This document shows positions 36,794 through 42,115 of a stretch of DNA of 42,115 nucleotides, one piece after another. The notes under the pieces are model-generated. The model was not told the DNA's origin. It did not search any database and was given only the letters and a program-made list of their open reading frames with translations. This stretch comes from Ignavibacterium sp. Lineage in GTDB: Bacteria > Bacteroidota > Ignavibacteria > Ignavibacteriales > Ignavibacteriaceae. The stretch is taken from NCBI GenBank assembly GCA_020354005.1, contig CP070637.1:2761888-2804002 (forward strand), written 5' to 3'. The translations under genes and the position numbers were made by a program. Positions within the stretch are counted from its first letter, which is position 1, and each line of letters starts with the position of its first letter.

Positions 36794-37780
36794 TTATAAA
36801 CTAATTTCCTCGCCCAAACCAAGATCTTTAGCTTTGTTAAATATATACATTGTACTTGATAAATCCTGAACTGCACTACCTACAGATTTAAAGAATGTAA
36901 CCTCGTTGTCGTTTAATCTTGGCTTGGCTTTGCCGTTTATAATTTCTCCCAGTTCAGCGTAAATGTGATCTTTTTTTATTGTACCTTCATTTATAGGAAT
37001 GATTAAGTCACCAGCTTCTTTCAAGCAAGAACTTTTTGAATCAACTACAACCTTAGCTCGCTTAACTGTAAGTGATGGAATTTCTCTTACATCAGGTTTA
37101 TAGGAACCGATAGCATTTATATGTGTACCATCAGCAATATTTTTATCTTCAAATATAGGTGATGAAGCTGTTGTGGCAGTGCAAATGATATCAGCATTTT
37201 TCAATTCCAAAGTATTCTCACTCATTTCAATTTTAACATTAAGCTTACTGCTCATCTCTGCTATAAATTTTTTTGAGCTTTCTGTGTCGATATTAAATAG
37301 CTGTACATACTTAATTTCTCTCACATTGCAAACGGCCTCCAATTGATACCGGGCTTGCACACCTGCACCAAATATTGCTGCAACAGATGAGTTTTTTCTT
37401 GATAAAATATCAGTAGCTAATCCGCATCCGGCGCCCGTTCTAATAGCAGTGATCGTTCCGGCATCAAGGAATGCCAATGGTTCACCCGTAACGGAATTAA
37501 ATAACAGAATCACGGAATGAATCAGTGGTAAATTTTTAGAAGGATTATCCCTATGAATTGCAGCAATCTTAATTGCAAATCTTTCATCGCTTTTAGTATA
37601 AACTGGCATGATTAGAGCATCTGCATTTTCATTCTTCATTTCTAAAGCAGTACGTTGGGGGATTGGATTATCAGGATTAGATATGATTGAGAATGCAGAT
37701 TTCATAACATCAATTGCATCCTTCATTGGAAAGCATTTTAAAACATGTTCACCTGAAATAACTAAGACTTTGTTGTTCAT
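36794..37780 (-). CDS. Ornithine cyclodeaminase/mu-crystallin family, probable pyrroline-2-carboxylate reductase
   Basis: This 328-residue NAD(P)-binding protein has PLIHSVILLFNSVTGEPLAFLDAGTITAIRTGAGCGLATDIL in the substrate half and AAIFGAGVQARYQLEAVCNV as Rossmann motif. The family includes ornithine cyclodeaminase and delta-1-pyrroline-2-carboxylate reductase (LhpI). The start is 3 bases after a gene with the signature of trans-3-hydroxyproline dehydratase, whose product is pyrroline-2-carboxylate. Reduction to L-proline is therefore the best reading. Ornithine cyclodeaminase is the alternative and would also make proline. Confidence 0.85.
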   Translation of the reverse strand: MNNKVLVISGEHVLKCFPMKDAIDVMKSAFSIISNPDNPIPQRTALEMKNENADALIMPVYTKSDERFAIKIAAIHRDNPSKNLPLIHSVILLFNSVTGEPLAFLDAGTITAIRTGAGCGLATDILSRKNSSVAAIFGAGVQARYQLEAVCNVREIKYVQLFNIDTESSKKFIAEMSSKLNVKIEMSENTLELKNADIICTATTASSPIFEDKNIADGTHINAIGSYKPDVREIPSLTVKRAKVVVDSKSSCLKEAGDLIIPINEGTIKKDHIYAELGEIINGKAKPRLNDNEVTFFKSVGSAVQDLSSTMYIFNKAKDLGLGEEISL

Positions 37781-37783
37781 GTA

Positions 37784-38842
37784 CTATCTTAATATAAAAC
37801 CGTTTTTTAATGGATCTTTAGGATCGATTATAAATTCATGCTTCCCGGTTATAAAAGCATTCCCTTCAACCTCAGGAATAACAGCATCGTAATCAGCAAA
37901 CTTTGTGGTTTCTGCTACACGCCCGGTAAACTCACTTCCAATGATGCTTTCGATCACAATGGGATCATTTACTCCAATTTCCTTTTTTGCATAATGAAGA
38001 GCCAACCTTGCGCTAACACCAGTGCCGGTCGGACTTCGATCAACTTCACCATCGGCAAAAACACATACATTTCTGCTATGGTTTTCTTTTTTAAGTGGTG
38101 CACCGGTAAATATTGTTCCGTATAAAAAGTTTAAATCTTTTTCGTAAGGATGTTTAATATCGAAATTCTCCATCACTGTCTTTTTGATAGCTATCCCTTT
38201 TTCAATAAGTAACCTGAAATTATTTTCAGTCATTGATATTCCTAATTTATCAGCATCAACAAAAGCATAATATGCTCCACCGAATGCTATATCAAAGTTA
38301 ACAGATCCTAATCCAGCAACCTCTACATTTTGATTTAATGTTAATACATAAGATGGAACATTGTGAAAATATATTCTATCAATCTCATCGCCCTTAATTA
38401 TGGCATAGGAAGTAACAAGCCCTGCCGGAGTATCAATTCTGATGACAGTTACTGGTTTACTTTTAGTAACAATTCCGGATTGAACTGCAACTTTTGTGAG
38501 AGCAATAATCCCGTGCCCGCACATTGTGCTGTAACCTTCGTTGTGTGTGAAGATGACACCGAAATCTGCATTATCACTAACAGGTGGGGTAACAACACAA
38601 CCATACATATCTGCGTGTCCGCGAGGTTCAAACATTAGTGCTGTTCGTAGATGGTCAAGATTTTCTTTCATGAATTTTCTTTTATCAAGAATTGTATCCC
38701 CATGTATTTTGGGTAATCCATCTAAAATTATTCTTAGCGGTTCACCTGCGGTATGAGTATCAATCGTGCTAACTTTTAACCAGTTTTTAGGCGGAGCCCA
38801 TTGACCAACATTTTTAAATTTCATATTGAAACTATCAGTCAT
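37784..38842 (-). CDS. trans-3-hydroxy-L-proline dehydratase (proline racemase family)
   Basis: This 352-residue protein shows STIDTHTAGEPLRI and the first active-site cysteine in STMCGHG (Cys108). In the second active-site stretch, DRSPTGTGVSAR, Thr272 replaces the cysteine of racemases and epimerases. Cys plus Thr is the known signature of trans-3-hydroxy-L-proline dehydratase, as in human L3HYPDH. It would give pyrroline-2-carboxylate, the substrate of the next gene, whose start is 3 bases away. The start is set at the ATG at 38842; an in-frame TTG at 38848 and an ATG at 38824 are alternatives, and none has a strong ribosome site. It is the first gene of the run. Confidence 0.88.
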   Translation of the reverse strand: MTDSFNMKFKNVGQWAPPKNWLKVSTIDTHTAGEPLRIILDGLPKIHGDTILDKRKFMKENLDHLRTALMFEPRGHADMYGCVVTPPVSDNADFGVIFTHNEGYSTMCGHGIIALTKVAVQSGIVTKSKPVTVIRIDTPAGLVTSYAIIKGDEIDRIYFHNVPSYVLTLNQNVEVAGLGSVNFDIAFGGAYYAFVDADKLGISMTENNFRLLIEKGIAIKKTVMENFDIKHPYEKDLNFLYGTIFTGAPLKKENHSRNVCVFADGEVDRSPTGTGVSARLALHYAKKEIGVNDPIVIESIIGSEFTGRVAETTKFADYDAVIPEVEGNAFITGKHEFIIDPKDPLKNGFILR

Positions 38843-38848
38843 TATCAA

Positions 38849-39245
38849 GATAAAAAGATGTGTAAAAATATTATTAAAAATAAATGATTTAAGCAGTAAG
38901 TAAAAATTTGAACTTAATCTTAATTAATACTTTCGTAAAAAACTCCTGATTATTAATCACCTTTTAAAAACGTTACAAGCAAATCTCAAAAAAATAACTG
39001 TAGAAAATGGTGTTCTATAATTATACAGCCTGTAAATGATACCTGATGCGAGATTGTATCAATTTAGTTCTGAAAATATTAAAATAAGAAAATTGGGATA
39101 CACTCAACTAACATTTCGCTCAATTTTCAAACTATTTCTTAATAATTAAAAATCTCTAAATGATTTAATGATTTGATGAGTTATCTGAAATAAGTTGGCA
39201 TAGGATTAGTACCCCTTGAACACAATTTAACCATTAGAGGTACAA
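38849..39245. other. Intergenic region between divergent genes
   Basis: These 397 AT-rich bases must contain the promoter of the hydroxyproline run (minus strand) and that of the 47-residue gene (plus strand). On the minus strand I see no promoter I can defend. On the plus strand a sigma-54-like element is listed separately. No tRNA, repeat or convincing reading frame is seen. Confidence 0.6.
39195..39211 (+). promoter_or_regulatory. Sigma-54-like element upstream of the 47-residue gene
   Basis: TTGGCATAGGATTAGTA resembles the -24/-12 consensus TTGGCACGNNNNTTGCA. The GG at -24 and the spacing of ten bases are right, but the -12 dinucleotide is GT instead of GC. It lies 34 bases before the ATG. 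One key position is off, so this is tentative. Confidence 0.3.
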
Positions 39246-39389
39246 ATGAAAAAATCTTCTACATCTCGTATACAGCTTAATCCCGCACAGATAGAAGAAC
39301 TTTTGTTGGATGAAATTCGGAAGCAAAACTGGTTAAGAATTACAATCAGTAAAGTTCTTAATGAAGAGATTCTTCTTTCAATCCAATAA
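39246..39389 (+). CDS. Small protein of 47 residues, unidentified
   Basis: An ATG at 39246 with GAGG seven bases upstream opens a 47-codon frame ending in TAA (39387-39389). The peptide is helix-prone and charged (NPAQIEELLLDEIRKQNWL in the middle), with no signal peptide, Cys pair or recognisable motif. The ribosome site and clean frame support it. It may be co-transcribed with the TerB-like gene that starts 90 bases later. Confidence 0.5.
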   Translation: MKKSSTSRIQLNPAQIEELLLDEIRKQNWLRITISKVLNEEILLSIQ

Positions 39390-39479
39390 AGTGTTACCAA
39401 TATTTTTTAATTAAGGGGATAGCTGTTGCGCATACGGGGGCACTACTAAACAATTCTTTGTTTGAAACTGAGGGCAACA

Positions 39480-39893
39480 ATGAACATTCCATTGATGGAC
39501 AAAAGTAGTTATTTGAGGGGATTACTTATACTCGCCAAAAAGGATAATCATATTTCCCCACTTGAAAAAACAATAATCTATAACGCTGGAATTAGATTAG
39601 GTTTTTCTTCTGAATTTTGTACGGAAATTCTAAAAACACTTTTCCAAAACAAATGTCTCTGCGACGATCCAATTAAATTTATTAATTACAAAGTTGCTAA
39701 ATCATTTATATCGGATGGATTAACTTTAGCAAGCGCTGGAAAATTAATCAGTCCATCCCAGCTTCGCTGGTTAATAAAATCTGCAGAGATTAACGGTATA
39801 AATGTGGCATGGTTTAAAGCAGAACTTCTAAAACACGAAAGAAAGACTAGACATTTAGATCCAACTCAACTCACACTGTACTCAATTATATAG
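39480..39893 (+). CDS. TerB-like small protein
   Basis: The start is set at the ATG at 39480, with GAGGG five bases upstream, giving 137 residues. An in-frame TTG at 39462 would add six. Residues about 10-55 (YLRGLLILAKKDNHISPLEKTIIYNAGIRLG) resemble the TerB/DUF533-type helical fold, in which a metal or acidic loop follows the first helices. The C-terminal half is unassigned. The resemblance is by pattern only, and TerB-like proteins have varied and mostly unknown functions. Confidence 0.7.
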   Translation: MNIPLMDKSSYLRGLLILAKKDNHISPLEKTIIYNAGIRLGFSSEFCTEILKTLFQNKCLCDDPIKFINYKVAKSFISDGLTLASAGKLISPSQLRWLIKSAEINGINVAWFKAELLKHERKTRHLDPTQLTLYSII

Positions 39894-39959
39894 TATATAC
39901 TAATTCATCGGTTTCGAGTTGATTTACAAAAACACTGCTTATACTTATGCAGGAGTAAA

Positions 39960-39988
39960 TTGAACCGCCCAGGTTCAAATAAGTTTTT
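39960..39988 (+). terminator. Terminator after the TerB-like gene
   Basis: TTGAACC and GGTTCAA form a 7-bp stem with a GCCCA loop, followed by ATAAGTTTTT. It lies 66 bases after the TerB-like stop and 120 bases before the next gene. Confidence 0.6.
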
Positions 39989-40107
39989 GTCTAAACTAAC
40001 TTCATATAATTTTACCCTGCTATCAAAATTCAATTATTTGAATTTGTATGAATTTAAAGATATTCTTGTGTGTGACATTTAATGAATTTTAATTCCGGAG
40101 TTTTGCG

Positions 40108-40794
40108 ATGAAATTAATTCTTACTGCTTTCCTGGCCTTATTAACTATTAACTCAACTCAATCTCAAAGCAAATTTGCAATTGGTGTAAATGGTGGGGTA
40201 AGCATTCCGGTTGGTGAGTTTACAAGATACTATGAAGTTGGTTATGGTGCCAACGCACAATTTTTCTATGGTGTAAGTGAAGATTTCCTTCTCTCACTTA
40301 CTGTAGGATATGATAAATGGAATGTTGACCAAGATGCGATTAATAAGCGACTTGAAGAACAGGAGATCAATTTTATGCTTGAGCTTGATTCCTATTTTAA
40401 AATTATTCCCTTCTATATCGGTGCACGATATTACATGGCAAAGGGAAAACACAGACCATTCTTCACTCTCGATTTTGGCGGTTATTCTTACGAGTTTAAA
40501 CTATCAGGCACAGCAAGTAATGTTATACCTGATGCCGATTTTCCAGGAGGTCCAATTCCGGAACAAAAAGAAACAGGTACGCAAACCTCTCTTGCTTTAG
40601 GGCTTGGATACTTTTACAGAGTTACCAAACACTTTTACCTTGAGATTTTTTCAAAGTATAATGTACTTACAGATGCATTTACCATCAACGAACCAGACCA
40701 GATATACGATCCAGATGATCCAACTTCTGTATACGGTGTTCTTGGTACACAGGCTTTTATAAGTGTGAACCTTGGTGCTAATTATAGATTTTAA
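40108..40794 (+). CDS. Small outer-membrane beta-barrel protein
   Basis: This 228-residue protein has a signal peptide (about 1-19, ending STQSQS) and eight or so amphipathic strands. It begins FAIGVNGGVSIPVGEF and ends in NLGANYRF, with the terminal Phe typical of proteins recognised by the BAM insertion machinery. It resembles the OmpA/OprF-like or porin-family 'outer membrane beta-barrel' domain. Function is not readable. It is monocistronic by position, between the terminator and the convergent methyltransferase remnant. Confidence 0.82.
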   Translation: MKLILTAFLALLTINSTQSQSKFAIGVNGGVSIPVGEFTRYYEVGYGANAQFFYGVSEDFLLSLTVGYDKWNVDQDAINKRLEEQEINFMLELDSYFKIIPFYIGARYYMAKGKHRPFFTLDFGGYSYEFKLSGTASNVIPDADFPGGPIPEQKETGTQTSLALGLGYFYRVTKHFYLEIFSKYNVLTDAFTINEPDQIYDPDDPTSVYGVLGTQAFISVNLGANYRF

Positions 40795-40850
40795 GTAGAT
40801 AATAATGCAAAGGAAACCATCTTAGCCATCATTACAATTATGTTGTCTCA

Positions 40851-41669
40851 TCAATATGATTCTCTTACAAAAACGAACTGATTATTTCCCAGACCATTGG
40901 TGGCTTTAATATTCCGTAATATAAATCCTCTTTCTCGAAAAAAATGTAATATTTTCTCGACGGTTGCAACCTCGAACGGGTAGCCGCCAAGCCAATCATA
41001 CCAATCGTGAGTAATCGACATACCTCTTTTTTTCTTATAACTAGTAAATTCATTTTTCCCCTTAAGAACACTTGATAATAAAGTTTGCACAAAGAATAAT
41101 GGGATAAAAACACAACGAATAATTGTTTGTCCCCAAATTCCTGAGCAATAATATTTCTTCACTTTTTTCCATAACTGCGATTTCCTACCTTGATCATTAT
41201 AAATAGTTATAATAATGGTACCTTTTTTCCTTACCAGGGAAGCTGCGTTTTCTAGAGCTGTCCACATATTACCAGTATGATGTAAAACACCCCATGAGTA
41301 AACTATGTCATAGCTACCTAATGATTCAAGAAACTTTTCGTCAAGAATTGATCCTTCTTCAACAACCCAGTTTGGATCATTCGAAAAATAACGTGAGCGT
41401 AATTCATTTGTACAAGCTACTGATTCAGGATCATAGTCAAAAGAATGAACTTTTGCTCCAAGTTTGCGCATCACCAATGAAAACAACCCACTTCCAGAGC
41501 CAATGTCAATTAAATTTTTATCGCTTAGATCATCAACTCCAAGCATCTCTATTATTGATTCTGTGGCTACTCTAATTCTTTCATCGTTTAATGTTGATAA
41601 AAAACTCCACCAATTTTTACCAAATTAAAAACGTTGCCCTTGCTTAACTTCTGATACAAATGTATTCAC
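40851..41669 (-). pseudogene. Class I SAM methyltransferase interrupted by an in-frame stop
   Basis: An open frame from the ATG at 41546 encodes 231 residues with motif I NLIDIGSGSGLFSLVMRKLG, then HSFDYDPESVACT and VYSWGVLHHTGNMWTALEN. The same frame keeps reading as methyltransferase upstream of that ATG (FGKNWWSFLSTLNDERIRVA). One TAA then appears at 41625-41627, and before it the frame continues with VNTFVSEVKQGQRF from a GTG at 41669 that has an AGAGAG ribosome site. The TAA stands where related proteins have Glu in QRFEFG (from memory), so one GAA-to-TAA change explains it. No start codon lies between the stop and the ATG at 41546, which would lose about 26 conserved residues. A sequencing error, or expression of the shortened form, is possible. 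Confidence 0.7.
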
Positions 41670-42115
41670 GTAATCTCTCTATATTTATGTTTTGTAAATA
41701 AAGCTTGTGGCTAAGGCTCAGCTTTTAATAACAATGCTTGCTTAAAAATAAATAAGTTACAATTAATGTTAATACTTATTATTATTTTCTGATTAAATTA
41801 TAAATTTAAATTAATTATTTGAACCAGGATTGACTGAAACTCTATGATTGTTTATTCATCAATCCTAATATTATATAGCATTGTGTCATATTCAGCATCA
41901 GCGAATGAGAAAAATACCCCACATACTCATCACAAAAACATTTCTAATTGCTTTATGTAGTACCATATGTTATCGGATTTGCTAGAAACGAAATGTTGGA
42001 TTTGATAAAACTATCTTATTGTGTGAAGTGAAGCTCCTCGTTACCACATCCATTCCGATGGATCAACCATCTGCACCAAGAACACGCTTGCGAAGAATGA
42101 GGTTGGCATTAAGTC
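41670..42115. other. Region without a recognised gene at the right edge
   Basis: These 446 bases are AT-rich up to about 42030, with stops in all frames. The last 75 or so bases are richer in G+C, and two minus-strand frames stay open to the edge. One ends at 42063 (16 residues, ending LILRKRVLGADG), the other at 42041. The end of a gene or an insertion sequence may enter here, but it cannot be identified from so little. Confidence 0.5.

Noticed and set aside
42041-42115. Start of a gene or insertion sequence at the right edge
   Set aside because: Two short frames remain open to the edge but neither is recognisable; described only as an unassigned region.
1-42115. CRISPR arrays, tRNA or rRNA genes, prophage or conjugative modules
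   Set aside because: No regularly spaced repeats, cloverleaf or rRNA-like sequence and no phage or transfer genes were found on either strand by eye.

Overview
The window is AT-rich, gene-dense bacterial chromosome. The gene content suggests a member of the Bacteroidota/Chlorobi/Ignavibacteria group: an 11-gene nuoABCDHIJKLMN cluster without nuoEFG, a GWxTD-domain secreted protein, pyrK-pyrD, overlapping genes ending in ftsE, and Bacteroidota-like outer-membrane beta-barrels. This assignment is an inference; there is no rRNA or tRNA in the window to confirm it.

Region 1 (1-11200, minus strand) is a respiratory complex I operon, nuoA to nuoN, followed by an Rrf2/IscR-type regulator. The regulator has a Cys cluster, and a near-perfect IscR type-1-like palindrome lies just before its start codon. 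nuoB/C, nuoD/H and nuoH/I overlap, but nuoC and nuoD are separated by a long imperfect inverted repeat. NuoI carries an unusual charged tail of about 95 residues.

Region 2 (11427-22350, plus strand) holds housekeeping genes: an unknown helical protein, mannose-1-phosphate guanylyltransferase, an RpiB-like protein with a changed catalytic loop, pyrK-pyrD, folC, rho, and the overlapping set GWxTD protein-pdxA-methyltransferase-ftsE. Region 3 (22356-24966, minus strand) has adk, tadA, a nested palindromic repeat and a radical SAM protein. Region 4 (25264-28539, plus strand) has a STAS-domain protein, the NfeD protease/slipin pair and a methyltransferase.

Region 5 (28769-38842, minus strand) is the most distinctive. 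After an outer-membrane protein comes a run of eight same-strand genes that reads as a catabolic system for collagen-type, proline- and hydroxyproline-rich peptides. The genes, in transcription order, are: a proline-racemase-family dehydratase with the Cys/Thr signature of trans-3-hydroxy-L-proline dehydratase; an ornithine-cyclodeaminase-family reductase; an M24 prolidase; proline dehydrogenase; an aldolase resembling human HOGA1; an aminotransferase resembling human AGXT; an EamA transporter; and an S37-type exported peptidase. The set combines the trans-3-hydroxyproline-to-proline route with the end of the animal-type trans-4-hydroxyproline-to-glyoxylate-to-glycine route.

Region 6 (38849-42115) is looser. 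It contains a 47-residue small gene and a TerB-like gene, a small beta-barrel protein, and a SAM methyltransferase that appears to be interrupted by one in-frame stop codon. It ends in a stretch without a recognisable gene. No CRISPR array, intact insertion sequence, rRNA or tRNA was seen.
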